From: Rhizobiales bacterium Y(2018)
Lineage (GTDB): Bacteria; Pseudomonadota; Alphaproteobacteria; Rhizobiales; Aestuariivirgaceae
Length of the DNA: 64,000 nucleotides
Reading direction: 5' to 3'
NCBI GenBank assembly: GCA_005502925.1
Contig: SCPD01000001.1
Coordinates: forward strand, 1-64,000
Shown: piece after piece, positions 1-9,017 of the stretch
Layout of the letters: every line of letters begins with the position of its first letter
Numbering within the stretch: the first letter of the stretch is position 1
Made by a program: the position numbers and the translations under genes
Notes under the pieces: generated by a model
Told to the model about the DNA's origin: nothing
Database searches by the model: none
What the model saw: only the letters and a program-made list of their open reading frames with translations

Positions 1-154
1 GTCGTTCGCGTCGCCCTCGCTCACAAACTTCTCGTTCGCCTCAACGCAAAAGCACGCGAAGCGCGAGCTCAACTCGCAAATACAACTTGACTGCCCAGAT
101 AGTCGCTCCCCGCAGTGTTGCAGTCCCGCATGATGCGCCAGGATCGCCCCCATG

Positions 155-1696
155 TCACCTGAGCCACGCGGCGGCGATCTCGAGGTCGCGCTCGGTCAGC
201 TCGTGGCCCGCCTTGATCACCTGTGCGTCGAGATCGGCGCCGCCTTCGCGCAGCGCCGCCTCCAGCTCCGGCGCGAGGCTCCGATAAGGGTCGCTCGCGC
301 CTGAGATCATCAGTACCCGGCTTCCCTTGAGATCGGTTTCGGGCGCCTTGTCCAGCACCATCACCGGGCGCAGCAGGATCGCGCGCGTCACGTAGCCCGG
401 ATGGAGCAGCATCACCGCACCTAAGAGATTGGCGCCATTGGAATAGCCGAGGAAGGTCATCTTCTCCGGCGCCAGGCCATAGGCCTTGATGGCTTCCCCG
501 ATGAAATCGGCGAAGGCCTCCGCCTCGAAGCGGATGTCCGCCTGATCGAAGGAAGTGGCCGACAGGCGGCGGAACCAGCGCAAGATGCCTTCCTCCGTGC
601 TGCGGCCGCGCACCCCGAGCAACGTGGCTTCGGGCGCGATGCGGCGCGCCAGTGGCATCAGATCGCTCTCATTGCCGCCAGTGCCATGCAGCAGCACGAT
701 GGTGCTGCCGTCGGTCGTCTCGGGCGTGCTGAAGCGGTGAACGAAATTGAGGTCGCGATAGATCACGCGTGTATCTCCTGGCAATGAGAATTGCGGCAAG
801 ATGGTTTTGATGTCGAAGGCGCGTTCCTGGTCCTGGGGCGGTACGAAGAGCCGCTCTCCTAAAGTCTCGACCGGCTCGTCAATGGTGAAACCCGGCCCGT
901 CGGTCGCCAGCTCGATCAAAGTGCCGGCCGGCTCGCGCACATAGAGTGAGGTGAAATAGTTGCGGTCATGCACATTGGTCGGGCTCGAATTGAGCCGTGC
1001 GAGGCCTTGCTCGACCTGGCGCAGGCTCGCCACGTCGGGGCTGCGGAGTGCCACGTGATCGGCGACGCCGGTGCCCGGCAAACCAGGCCAGAAACCGTGG
1101 GCGTCACGAATGTCGATCACATCCCCGGCCTCGGTCGCGAGACGCGTCACCGCGCCCTCGCGCGCACTTTGACGCAAGCCGAAATGACGGGTGAGGAAAG
1201 CCGATGTCTCTTCGGGTATCTCCGAGAGAATGGTGACGCCCCGGATCCGGCGGATCGCATGTTCGGCGGGAATATCCGGCGCCTGCCAGGGGTCGTTCGC
1301 CGGCAAGCCGCTGCCCACCAGCTTTACCACGATGCCGTCAGGGTCACGCAGGCGCAGCACGGTTTCGCCGAACTCGGTGACGGGGCCTTCGGCTTTCACA
1401 TGGAAGCGCAAAGCGCGCTCGAGCCAGAAGCCGAGGCTCATGGGGTCGATCGCCAGCGCTATCTCACCAACCTGGCCATGTCCCGCCCTGCCCTGCGCGC
1501 CATCTTCCCAGACGAGGAAAGTGATGAGGGAGCCGGGCGAAGCCGAGCGGTCGCCATAGAACAGATGGAGCTGGGTCGCGTCTTCATAGCCGCCGGTGCG
1601 TTTGACGAGCCGTAACCCTAGGAAGCCGACATAAAAATCGACATTGGCCTGCACTTTGCGGGTGAGAAAAGTGACGTGATGGATGCCGGTGGTCAT
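155..1696 (-). CDS. MhqO-like VOC dioxygenase fused to MhqD-like alpha/beta hydrolase
   Basis: The 513-residue protein joins two proteins that are usually separate. Residues 1 to about 305 are a two-module vicinal oxygen chelate (glyoxalase-fold) protein of the ring-cleaving dioxygenase MhqO type: GIHHVTF near the N-terminus, VADHVAL opening the second module and LIELATDGPGF near its end supply likely metal ligands. Residues from about 330 are a phospholipase/carboxylesterase-type hydrolase: LLHGTGGNE oxyanion loop, nucleophile serine in GYSNGAN, aspartate in SGASDP and histidine in KAGHEL. In Bacillus the MhqO and MhqD families belong to a quinone and electrophile response; the same role here is inference. 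It is the last gene of a tight minus-strand operon headed by an Lrp-type regulator, with 4 nt to the preceding GNAT gene. The ATG at 1696 lets the VOC domain begin at once. Confidence 0.88.
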   Translation of the reverse strand: MTTGIHHVTFLTRKVQANVDFYVGFLGLRLVKRTGGYEDATQLHLFYGDRSASPGSLITFLVWEDGAQGRAGHGQVGEIALAIDPMSLGFWLERALRFHVKAEGPVTEFGETVLRLRDPDGIVVKLVGSGLPANDPWQAPDIPAEHAIRRIRGVTILSEIPEETSAFLTRHFGLRQSAREGAVTRLATEAGDVIDIRDAHGFWPGLPGTGVADHVALRSPDVASLRQVEQGLARLNSSPTNVHDRNYFTSLYVREPAGTLIELATDGPGFTIDEPVETLGERLFVPPQDQERAFDIKTILPQFSLPGDTRVIYRDLNFVHRFSTPETTDGSTIVLLHGTGGNESDLMPLARRIAPEATLLGVRGRSTEEGILRWFRRLSATSFDQADIRFEAEAFADFIGEAIKAYGLAPEKMTFLGYSNGANLLGAVMLLHPGYVTRAILLRPVMVLDKAPETDLKGSRVLMISGASDPYRSLAPELEAALREGGADLDAQVIKAGHELTERDLEIAAAWLR

Positions 1697-1700
1697 AGAA

Positions 1701-2171
1701 CTAGGGACTCAATTCCATATGAACGATTTCGAGCGGATCGCCGCCCAGACCATGTGAGAAATAGCCACGCTCGATCGTGCGGAAGCCGTGGCGGCGGTAG
1801 AAACCCTCGGCATTGACGGTCGATTCCACCTTGATCGGCCCGGTGTGACCTTTGCGGGCATTCGCGATGCCGATGGTGAGCAGTCGGGCGCCCAACCCCG
1901 AACCCGCGACGCCGGGCAGGAGAAACAAACGCGTCACTTCGCCCGGCTCAGAGTCGACGAAGCCCATGACCGTGCCCTTGAATTCGGCGACGACGACCTC
2001 GCCCTTGGCGATGAGATCTTCATAATATGCCGGTGTGCGCTCGCCCATCCAGCCGGCGATCTGCTCCGGCGTATAATGATGCTTGGCGAGCGCCTCGACG
2101 GAGCGCCGTGTGATGTCGAAGAGAGCCTCGCCGTCCCCTGGACGCGCCGGACGCAGACTGACCGGATCCAT
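1701..2171 (-). CDS. GNAT family N-acetyltransferase
   Basis: A 156-residue single-domain acetyltransferase of the GNAT superfamily, which transfers an acetyl group from acetyl-CoA to an amine; the substrate cannot be told. The acetyl-CoA pyrophosphate loop is seen around residue 90 (LLPGVAGSGLGARLL, a slightly relaxed Q/R-x-x-G-x-G/A) and the C-terminal strand carries the FYRRHGF element typical of the family. It starts 3 nt after the stop of the serine hydrolase gene and ends 4 nt before the MhqO-MhqD fusion, so all are almost certainly cotranscribed behind the Lrp-type regulator. Confidence 0.85.
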   Translation of the reverse strand: MDPVSLRPARPGDGEALFDITRRSVEALAKHHYTPEQIAGWMGERTPAYYEDLIAKGEVVVAEFKGTVMGFVDSEPGEVTRLFLLPGVAGSGLGARLLTIGIANARKGHTGPIKVESTVNAEGFYRRHGFRTIERGYFSHGLGGDPLEIVHMELSP

Positions 2172-2174
2172 GTT

Positions 2175-3179
2175 TCACGCACTCCCTGCAACAGATGTGA
2201 TCTCCAGCCAGGACAGCGACGGATGTCTGGCCGGCAGGACGGATTGGATGATGGGCGGGACGAGGCGCAATCCATTCTCCTCATTGGCGAACATGACGAG
2301 CGCGCTTCGTCGCGCCGGCATTCCCATGGCAAAAGCCCTGCTCCCAGAGTTGGCGCCCCAATGGAAGAAGCTGCCGGCTTGCGGCTCAAGCCCCCAGCCG
2401 AGCCCCCAGGCCACACCGTCCTCGAGTTCCGGTTCCTCGCTTTCCAACGCCTCCGTGCGCCTCAGCGGAACATGACTTTCCGGCATCATCCATCGCCGCG
2501 CCATCGGTTCCGTCAATAAACTGCCGTCGAGGCTGGCGGCGCGGAAGCGTCCGTAGTCCGGCGCGGTCGTGAGGAGCGAATAGGCGGCATTCGCTTGCTG
2601 GGGCATGAACCGGTCCAAGACCGTCTCCGCGTCATGCGCGTCGGCCACGCGGCTTGCGAAATCAAGGCGCCAGACGAAGCTCGATTGCCGCATGCCGAGA
2701 GGATCGAAGACGAGCCGCCTGATGAGCGCGTCGAGCGGTTCCTCTGTGAGCCGCTCGAGGGCGTGCTGCAGATAGACGAACCCCTCGCCCGAATAACTGA
2801 AGCGGGAACCGGGCGGAAAATAGCTGCGCAACGGATATTCCTCGCGCCGCCAGTTGGGCAGGCCGGTGCGATGCGACAACACGTGGCGCGCGGTGATCAG
2901 GGCGGCCCGCGGATCGTCGGGAATGAGCGGAGCGATGATCTGTGCGAGCGGCCTATCGAGATCCAGCACACCGCTGCCGGCCAGCTGGAGCGCGGCATGA
3001 GCGACCACCGGCTTGCTGAGCGAGGCCGCCTGGAACACCGTCTCAGCTGTGACGGGATCCGCGCTCGCTCGGCTTGTAATCCCTGAGGCGATTATTTCCT
3101 CTCTGCGCTCGCGCAAGATGAACATCGCGAAGCCCGGCACACCTGCCGCTCTCATCAGCGCCGCGATTTCATCCTGCAT
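2175..3179 (-). CDS. Serine hydrolase, class C beta-lactamase-like family
   Basis: A 334-residue member of the beta-lactamase/transpeptidase-like serine hydrolases. The catalytic SxxK is SLSK near residue 54, the second motif is YSG (in place of Y-x-N) in the FSYSGEGFVYL segment, and the third is HWG in FFHWGANSG. There is no signal peptide, so it is probably a cytoplasmic esterase or peptidase and not a resistance enzyme. The open frame extends further upstream into the Lrp gene; I use the ATG at 3179 because the homology starts there and the gene then lies 14 nt behind the regulator. Second gene of the Lrp-headed operon. The true substrate is unknown. Confidence 0.82.
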   Translation of the reverse strand: MQDEIAALMRAAGVPGFAMFILRERREEIIASGITSRASADPVTAETVFQAASLSKPVVAHAALQLAGSGVLDLDRPLAQIIAPLIPDDPRAALITARHVLSHRTGLPNWRREEYPLRSYFPPGSRFSYSGEGFVYLQHALERLTEEPLDALIRRLVFDPLGMRQSSFVWRLDFASRVADAHDAETVLDRFMPQQANAAYSLLTTAPDYGRFRAASLDGSLLTEPMARRWMMPESHVPLRRTEALESEEPELEDGVAWGLGWGLEPQAGSFFHWGANSGSRAFAMGMPARRSALVMFANEENGLRLVPPIIQSVLPARHPSLSWLEITSVAGSA

Positions 3180-3193
3180 CTTGACCCCGGAAA

Positions 3194-3655
3194 TCAGATC
3201 GGCAGCAGCGCGTCGGGCTTGACGTCGGCCACGGATGTGTAGGTGTGGGTTTCCCTGACACCTGGCAAGGGAAGAATAACGCGCTGCAGGAACTCCTGGA
3301 AGACCGACATGTCGGCGATCCGGGCTTTGACCAGATAATCGAAGCCGCCGACCACCATGTGGCATTCGAGGACCTCGGGAGCGTTGGCGACGGCTTCAGC
3401 GAATTTGTCGAAGACATGCGGCGTGGTCTGGTCGAGGCGGACCTGGATGAAAACCATGGTCCCGCGACCGATCTTACGCGGATCGAGCACGGCTCTCACC
3501 GCGGTGATGAAGCCGTCCCGGAACAGCCGCTTCACCCGCTGGCTTGTGCCGGTCGGCGAGAGGCCGACACGCTGGGCGAGATCGAGCGTCGTGCGGCGTC
3601 CGTCTTCCTGCAGCAGGCGCAGGAGATTGCGGTCTATGGTGTCGAGATCGGCCAT
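3194..3655 (-). CDS. Lrp/AsnC family transcriptional regulator
   Basis: A 153-residue regulator with an N-terminal helix-turn-helix (LDTIDRNLLRLLQEDGR, then LAQRVGLSPTGTSQRVKRL) and a C-terminal RAM/AsnC ligand-binding domain (GGFDYLVKARIADM, then LPGVRETHTYTSV). Lrp proteins sense amino acids or related metabolites and often control neighbouring genes. The ATG at 3655 is preferred over one at 3682 because the latter would overlap the palindromic operator at 3681-3715. It heads a four-gene minus-strand operon and is divergent from an EamA exporter, a common arrangement for Lrp-controlled amino-acid export; autoregulation and control of the exporter are inferred. Confidence 0.9.
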   Translation of the reverse strand: MADLDTIDRNLLRLLQEDGRRTTLDLAQRVGLSPTGTSQRVKRLFRDGFITAVRAVLDPRKIGRGTMVFIQVRLDQTTPHVFDKFAEAVANAPEVLECHMVVGGFDYLVKARIADMSVFQEFLQRVILPLPGVRETHTYTSVADVKPDALLPI

Positions 3656-3680
3656 TGTAAAACCCGCAATAATGTCCGGC

Positions 3681-3715
3681 ATTTTGCGTGATATTCACGC
3701 AGGTCTATGCAAAAT
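3681..3715. promoter_or_regulatory. Nested palindromic operator between Lrp gene and EamA exporter
   Basis: The divergent intergenic region holds a perfect 6+3+6 palindrome (GCGTGA-TAT-TCACGC, 3686-3700), itself inside a wider inverted repeat with arms ATTTTGC (3681-3687) and GCAAAAT (3709-3715). AT-rich dyads of this type are usual for Lrp/AsnC proteins. Its position between the two start codons makes it the likely binding site of the adjacent regulator; binding itself is inferred. Confidence 0.6.
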
Positions 3716-3757
3716 ACTGTATTTCGTCTCACCGTTGGCGGCAATAGCCTGCCATCC

Positions 3758-4654
3758 ATGCAGACGAGTCACGCCGCCCAGCGACCCAATATCCGCCTGG
3801 CCTTTCTGGCCGGCTTCACCATGATCGCCATCACCGCCGTGCAGTTCGTCGCCGCCCGATTCAGCCTGCGCGCCGACTTGACGGCCGTCGACATCGCCAG
3901 CCTGCGTTTTGCCGGCGCCGGCCTGGCCTTCATCCCCATTGTCTGGTTGACGGGTTCGGCCAAACTGAGGGCGCTCGGCTGGCGCCGCGCTCTGGCCCTC
4001 GCCTGTCTCGTCGGACTTCCTTACCCGATCATCATCAATTGGGGCCTGACCTATGCGCCCGCCACCCATGCGGCGGCACTCTGTCCGGCGTCGATCGTGT
4101 TCTTTTCCTTCCTCCTGGCGCGCCTCGCCTTCAGCGAGACGATCACCTCGCGGCGCCTGGCCGGCATCGTGCTGATCATTGCCGGCCTCCTCCTGTTCAT
4201 CCTGCCGTCGATCTCACGGATATCCGGTGTCTTGTTCGGCGATCTGCTTTTCATATTCTCCGGGATCATGTTCGCGGCCTATGCGATTCTGGTGCGCCAT
4301 TGGAACATCGAATCCGTCACTGCCACGGCGGCGATCTCACTTCTCTCCTGCCTGCCTTTGCCGCTGCTGCATCTCTTCGCGCCGAGCGGGCTGGCCGCGG
4401 CATCCGCGACGGAGATCGTCGCTCAGCTCATCATCCAGGGACTGCTCGCCGGCGCCGCGGCGATCTTCCTCTATACTTACGCGGTCGGGCAGCTCGGGCC
4501 GCAGATCGCCTCGCTGTTCCTGCCCTGCGTGCCGGTTGCGACGGCCTTCACCGGCATGCTCGTGCTGGGCGAGGTGCCGAGCCTGCTGCAGTTCATCGCC
4601 ATGCTGATCATGACGGCGGGCATGGTGCTGCCGGTGTTGCTTAAGGGCAAATGA
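3758..4654 (+). CDS. EamA/DMT family transporter
   Basis: A 298-residue drug/metabolite transporter with about ten hydrophobic helices arranged as two five-helix EamA repeats (first repeat ends near RLAFSETITSRRL, second near LVLGEVPSLLQF, both with the conserved glutamate). Such proteins export amino acids and other small metabolites through the inner membrane. An upstream in-frame ATG at 3707 would add 17 residues but sits inside the inverted repeat at 3681-3715, so ATG 3758 is chosen. It is divergent from the Lrp-type gene, suggesting that it is a ligand-induced amino-acid exporter (inference). Confidence 0.85.
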   Translation: MQTSHAAQRPNIRLAFLAGFTMIAITAVQFVAARFSLRADLTAVDIASLRFAGAGLAFIPIVWLTGSAKLRALGWRRALALACLVGLPYPIIINWGLTYAPATHAAALCPASIVFFSFLLARLAFSETITSRRLAGIVLIIAGLLLFILPSISRISGVLFGDLLFIFSGIMFAAYAILVRHWNIESVTATAAISLLSCLPLPLLHLFAPSGLAAASATEIVAQLIIQGLLAGAAAIFLYTYAVGQLGPQIASLFLPCVPVATAFTGMLVLGEVPSLLQFIAMLIMTAGMVLPVLLKGK

Positions 4655-4699
4655 CAATCGACAGTGGCACACCTGTGGATGCACCGTTATTGTCGCGTC

Positions 4700-5230
4700 A
4701 TGCGACTCATTTTCATCTACGGCCAGCCGGCTTCCGGAAAACTCACTGTTGCGCGCGCGCTCGCCCAGCGCACCGGCCTCGCGATCTTCCATAATCATCT
4801 GATCGTCGATGCCGTCGGCGCGGTCTTTCCCTTCGGTTCGCCGGAATTCGTGCGCCTGCGCGAAAGCATGTGGCTCGATGTCATGCGGGCGGCGGCCACC
4901 GCCAACCGTTCGCTGATCTTCACCTTCGCGCCCGAGGCGACGGTCGCTGCGGATTTTCCGGACCGTGTGCGCGCCGAGATCGAAGCTCTGGGCGGAGAGG
5001 TGATTTTCGTGGCGCTCACCGTGCCCGAGGCCGAGCAGGCGCGCCGGATCGATACGCCGGAACGCGCGCAATTCGGCAAGCTGCGTTCGCTTGATTTGCT
5101 GCATCAGCTGAAGGATATCTTTGCCTCCGCGATGGCACATATGCCGGCGCCCGCCATCACCATCGATACTTCGGCGCTGACGCCAGAAGGGGCGGCCGAG
5201 AGGATCGCGGCGCACGTTACGACAGGCTGA
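4700..5230 (+). CDS. Small P-loop kinase-like ATPase
   Basis: A 176-residue protein starting directly with a beta strand and a P-loop (IYGQPASGKLT), so the ATG at 4700 is chosen over upstream in-frame starts. The Walker A carries leucine after the lysine (GKLT) where most have S/T, with a threonine one residue later; this variant is seen in a family of small kinase-like proteins related to shikimate or gluconate kinases. No clear substrate motif is present. The 3' end overlaps the convergent transporter gene by 14 bp. Function unknown beyond probable nucleotide binding. Confidence 0.72.
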   Translation: MRLIFIYGQPASGKLTVARALAQRTGLAIFHNHLIVDAVGAVFPFGSPEFVRLRESMWLDVMRAAATANRSLIFTFAPEATVAADFPDRVRAEIEALGGEVIFVALTVPEAEQARRIDTPERAQFGKLRSLDLLHQLKDIFASAMAHMPAPAITIDTSALTPEGAAERIAAHVTTG

Positions 5231-6095
5231 TCAAACCGGTTCCGGCGACTGCCAGCATGGCGCCGATCCAGGCGCTGACCGGTGGTGCCGCACCCGTGCG
5301 CCACCAGACCATGGGCAGGATCACGACGGGCGTCATCGAGGAAAGAGTCGAGACGATGCCGACATGGCCATGGGCGAGTGCCGCCATCAGCAGCGACATG
5401 CCGAGGCAGGTGCCGAAAAACGCCGCGCCTATTCCGAAGCCGAGATCCCGAGTGGAGAACTGATAAGGCCGGTTGATCGCCGCGATCGGCAGAACGGCAA
5501 TGACGATGAAGACGAGCGCGGCGAGGCCGGATCGCACCGCCATGGCGGTGAAGGGCTCGACGCCCGCGGCCATGGCCGGGCGCGCCAGCAAGCTGCCCAG
5601 CGCCTGCCCCAGGGCGGTCACCACACCGAGGACGATGCCGGCCCAGGGCGTGCCGGCCTGCGGCAGGCGCGCCGTCCCCCGTCCGGGTACCCCGATCGCC
5701 AGGACGATGCCGGCCAGGACCAGGACGACGCCAAGGCCTTGCTGCCGTGAGATCGTTTCGTCGAGAAAGACATAGCCCAGCGCCAGCGCGAAGGGCGAAG
5801 TCAGCGAGAACAGGAGTGCCGTGTTACGGGGCCCCGCCTTGTAGATGGCGGCGAAATAGGTCGTGCTGGCGATGACAATGCCGAACAGGCTGGACGCCGC
5901 CAGCAGCCCGATCTGTTCCTGACCGAGCGTTCGCCAGCCTCCCAGAGCGAGCGAGACGGCACCCGTCATGGCGAGTGCCGCCAGCATCTGCCAGCGCGCC
6001 AGGCGGAAGACATCGACGCGGCCTTTCAGTTCGCCGATCAGCATGCCGCTGACCGCGATACACAAGGCCGCTCCGAGCGCAAACAGTTCTGACAT
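5217..6095 (-). CDS. EamA/DMT family transporter
   Basis: About 292 residues with ten predicted membrane helices in two EamA repeats (first repeat ends at FLDETISRQQGLG, a typical end-of-repeat glutamate signature). It is an inner-membrane small-molecule exporter of the drug/metabolite superfamily with unknown substrate. The ATG at 6095 places the first helix (ELFALGAALCIAVSGML) at the N-terminus. It is separated from mazG by about 130 bp in divergent orientation and overlaps the upstream kinase-like gene at their 3' ends. It is not closely similar to the DMT exporter at 3758. Confidence 0.84.
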   Translation of the reverse strand: MSELFALGAALCIAVSGMLIGELKGRVDVFRLARWQMLAALAMTGAVSLALGGWRTLGQEQIGLLAASSLFGIVIASTTYFAAIYKAGPRNTALLFSLTSPFALALGYVFLDETISRQQGLGVVLVLAGIVLAIGVPGRGTARLPQAGTPWAGIVLGVVTALGQALGSLLARPAMAAGVEPFTAMAVRSGLAALVFIVIAVLPIAAINRPYQFSTRDLGFGIGAAFFGTCLGMSLLMAALAHGHVGIVSTLSSMTPVVILPMVWWRTGAAPPVSAWIGAMLAVAGTGLISLS

Positions 6096-6224
6096 CAGCA
6101 AAAAGGAACCCGCATGATGGAGGCGCTATAGCAGGCAGTGGGGGGCTGAGAAACCGCTTGAGCATGGAGCGGGACATTCCTAATTTGCGGGCGACCTCCC
6201 CTCGCCCAGCAAAGCAGTTTCCGC

Positions 6225-7043
6225 ATGACCAATCCCGCCGATCTCGATCCCCGCCAGCTCGACACGCTCCGCGCCATCATGAAGGCGCTGCGCACACCGG
6301 TCACCGGCTGCCCATGGGACCTCGAGCAGGATTTCTCGACCATCGCCCCCTATACGATCGAGGAGGCCTATGAGGTCGCCGATGCCATCACGCGCGGCAA
6401 CAAGGGTGATCTCTGCGAGGAGCTCGGCGATCTTCTGCTGCAGGTCGTCTATCACGCCCAATTGGCGTCAGAAGAAGAGAGCTTCAGCTTCGACGATGTG
6501 GTCGAGGCCATTTGCCGAAAGATGATCCGACGCCATCCGCATGTCTTCGGCGACGAGAAGGCGCGCTCGGCGAAGCTCGCCAAGGGTTTCTGGGAAGAGA
6601 TGAAGGCGCGCGAGAAGAAACCTGGTGAAAAGGCGGCGGGGCTGCTCGACGGCGTGACGGTGGGGCTCCCCGGCATGACGCGCGCCATGAAGCTGCAGGC
6701 CAAGGCGGCCAAGGTCGGCTTCGACTGGCCGTCGGTCGATTTCGTCTATGACAAGATGAATGAGGAGATCGCCGAGCTGAAGCAGGAGACGGCGCCTGAC
6801 AAGCAGGCGGCCGAATATGGCGACCTGCTCTTCGCCATGGCCAATCTCGGCCGCCATCTCGACATCGATCCGGAAGCCGCCTTGCGTGCCGCGAACGACA
6901 AATTCACCCGCCGCTTCCGCCATATCGAAGACGAGCTCGGCAAGCGCGGCTCTTCGCCCAAGCAGTCGACGCTTGCCGAGATGGATGCGTTATGGGACGA
7001 CGCCAAGCGGCTCGAAAGGGAGAAGGATCACTCGGCCGCGTGA
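6225..7043 (+). CDS. mazG: Nucleoside triphosphate pyrophosphohydrolase MazG
   Basis: A 272-residue full-length MazG with two tandem all-alpha MazG folds. The N-terminal fold has CPWDLEQDF and the metal-binding acidic helices EEAYEV and EELGDLLLQ; the second has FDWPSV followed by EEIAELK and EYGDLLFAM. MazG hydrolyses NTPs and dNTPs to monophosphate and pyrophosphate, removing unwanted nucleotides and, in E. coli, lowering ppGpp. The gene is convergent with hflX and overlaps it by 16 bp, so the two transcripts are antisense at their ends. Confidence 0.95.
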   Translation: MTNPADLDPRQLDTLRAIMKALRTPVTGCPWDLEQDFSTIAPYTIEEAYEVADAITRGNKGDLCEELGDLLLQVVYHAQLASEEESFSFDDVVEAICRKMIRRHPHVFGDEKARSAKLAKGFWEEMKAREKKPGEKAAGLLDGVTVGLPGMTRAMKLQAKAAKVGFDWPSVDFVYDKMNEEIAELKQETAPDKQAAEYGDLLFAMANLGRHLDIDPEAALRAANDKFTRRFRHIEDELGKRGSSPKQSTLAEMDALWDDAKRLEREKDHSAA

Positions 7044-8413
7044 TCGAGCAGGTTCGTATTGCGCAAGCGGTATTTGAACCGGTTGGCGGCGATCTCGGCT
7101 TTGTCCGTACCCAGACGAACGGTGAGGACGACGCGACCGTCCTCCATGAGCGTACGGCCCAGAACCTCACCCTTGTCGTAGAACCAAGCCTGGCCCTGGC
7201 CGTCGGCCGCGTCGAGCACGGCTTCATAGATGGCGAGATCCTTGCCGAGCCTGGCCTCGACCATGGCGCGCAATTCGGTCAATCCCTCACCGGTGAGCGC
7301 CGACACGACGATGCAATTCTGCTGGCGCTGCGCCTGGACACGGCGCATGGCGGCGATATCCTCGGGCAGAAGATCGGCCTTGTTCCACACCTCGATGATG
7401 TGGTCGCGGCGGGTCTCGGCGATGCCGAGCTCGGTCAGGATGGCGGAGACGTCGGCGGCCTGTGCCTCGCTTTCGGCATGGCTGATATCGCGCACATGCA
7501 GGATCACAGCGGCCTCGATCACCTCCTCGAGCGTGGCGCGGAAGGCGGCGATGAGCGGCGTCGGCAGATCGGAAATGAAACCGACCGTGTCGGAGAGCAC
7601 CGCCTTGCGGCCATGCGGCAGCGAAATCGCGCGCATGGCGGGATCGAGCGTGGCGAACAGCAGGTCCTTGGCGAGGACGCCGGCATTGGTGAGCGCATTG
7701 AAGAGGGTCGATTTGCCGGCATTGGTATAGCCGACGAGCGCCACCACCGGATAAGGCACCCGGGCCCGGCCGGAGCGATGGAGCCCACGCGTCTTCACGA
7801 CGGATTCGAGCTGCTTCTCGAGCCGCGCAATGCGTTCCTGGATCAGGCGCCTGTCGGCTTCGAGCTGGGTTTCGCCAGGACCGCCGAGGAAGCCGAAGCC
7901 GCCGCGCTGGCGTTCCAAGTGGGTCCAGGAGCGGACCAGCCGGCTCTTCTGATAGCGCAGATGTGCGAGCTCGACCTGCAAAAGGCCCTCGCGGGTGCGG
8001 GCACGCCGGCCGAAGATCTCGAGGATCAGGCCGGTGCGGTCGAGCACCTTGGCGCTCCAGGCCTTTTCCAGGTTGCGCTGCTGGATCGGGCTCAGCGTCC
8101 CGTTGACGATGACGAGATCGGATTCGGTCTCTTTGACCAGAAGGGCGATCTCATCGACCTTGCCGGAGCCCATGAGAGTGGCCGGCCGCGGTTCGGCCAA
8201 AAGCACGACAAGCTGTCCCGCAATTTCGAGATCGATGGCGAGCGCCAGGCCAACAGCCTCCTCCAGACGCGAGGCCGCATCCCGATCGGTCGCAACCGAT
8301 ACCGCCCTGCCCTTGCGTTCGACATGAACGACAATGGCGCGGGTGGCCTCAGGCCCTTCGATCTGGAAACGTACTTCGTGCCCGGAAGAATGCTTGGCTT
8401 TGGTGGACTTCAC
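7028..8413 (-). CDS. hflX: Ribosome-associated GTPase HflX
   Basis: A 461-residue HflX. The N-terminal HflX domain ([24 protein letters not shown], then [14 protein letters not shown]) is followed by a coiled coil ([14 protein letters not shown]) and the G domain: G1 [10 protein letters not shown]3 DTVGF, G4 NKAD, G5 SAL. HflX splits stalled or stressed 70S ribosomes. It overlaps hfq by 4 bp (start of hflX over stop of hfq), the conserved hfq-hflX order of proteobacteria, and converges on mazG. Confidence 0.96.
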   Translation of the reverse strand: MKSTKAKHSSGHEVRFQIEGPEATRAIVVHVERKGRAVSVATDRDAASRLEEAVGLALAIDLEIAGQLVVLLAEPRPATLMGSGKVDEIALLVKETESDLVIVNGTLSPIQQRNLEKAWSAKVLDRTGLILEIFGRRARTREGLLQVELAHLRYQKSRLVRSWTHLERQRGGFGFLGGPGETQLEADRRLIQERIARLEKQLESVVKTRGLHRSGRARVPYPVVALVGYTNAGKSTLFNALTNAGVLAKDLLFATLDPAMRAISLPHGRKAVLSDTVGFISDLPTPLIAAFRATLEEVIEAAVILHVRDISHAESEAQAADVSAILTELGIAETRRDHIIEVWNKADLLPEDIAAMRRVQAQRQQNCIVVSALTGEGLTELRAMVEARLGKDLAIYEAVLDAADGQGQAWFYDKGEVLGRTLMEDGRVVLTVRLGTDKAEIAANRFKYRLRNTNLLDHAAE

Positions 8414-8655
8414 CCGTCCTTGCCTTCCTCGTCGAACAGGCTGATCGGCCCGCCCGGCATGATCGTGGAGATCGCATGCTTATAGACGAGCTGGGACAGT
8501 CCGTCCCGACGTAATAATACGCAGAAATTATCGAACCACGTGATAATACCCTGCAATTTCACCCCATTAACGAGAAATACCGTCACCGGGATCTTCTGCT
8601 TGCGGACGTGATTGAGAAAAGTGTCCTGCAGATTTTGTGGTTTTTCCTGTGCCAT
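8410..8655 (-). CDS. hfq: RNA chaperone Hfq
   Basis: An 81-residue Sm-like RNA chaperone that forms a hexamer and pairs small RNAs with mRNAs. Sm1 motif ([22 protein letters not shown]) and Sm2 motif with the invariant YKHAIS are intact; the N-terminal [13 protein letters not shown] is the classic opening. The short acidic tail is usual for alphaproteobacteria. An AAGGGG stretch lies 12 nt upstream of the ATG. It is cotranscribed with hflX. Confidence 0.98.
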   Translation of the reverse strand: MAQEKPQNLQDTFLNHVRKQKIPVTVFLVNGVKLQGIITWFDNFCVLLRRDGLSQLVYKHAISTIMPGGPISLFDEEGKDG

Positions 8656-9017
8656 ATGAAATATTGTCCCCTTCTTATTAGGTCACAGCCAAGGGAATCC
8701 GAGCCTAGCACGGTTGCAGTTTGCGCAAAACGGCAATTTCATTAACGGGCTCAGCCGGAATCCTCACCTCCCATGTGCGCTGCCGCAACTGAGAGTTCAA
8801 TGGCCGTAGGTCTATCGTCATTCAGGCAAATGTTTGGCGTCCATTGACTATCCCTTCATTCCTGCACCGGAATCTCAAAAAGGGATACTCAACTATAGTA
8901 GTAAATTCCTGAGGTGACGCATTGACGCGTCCGAGGGACAAAAACGACAAAGCTCTGTCGATCTCGCGGGTTGCCATTCGTCGTGTCCATGTGAACGCAA
9001 ACCAGATGGAGAAGCCC
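8656..9017. other. Intergenic region with hairpin between hfq and the DHFR-like gene
   Basis: No gene is supported here. It must hold the promoters of hfq (minus) and of the reductase gene (plus), but I could not fix a convincing -35/-10 pair. A two-tier inverted repeat lies at 8849-8887: outer arms TATCCCTT (8849-8856) and AAGGGATA (8880-8887), inner arms ATTCC and GGAAT. It may be an operator or an RNA hairpin. Confidence 0.4.

Noticed and set aside
1-154. First 154 bases of the window
   Set aside because: No coding frame with a recognisable start or domain; I see nothing that can be supported here.
6992-8485. 497-codon plus-strand frame over hflX and hfq
   Set aside because: It lies opposite two well-supported conserved genes and has no family signature.
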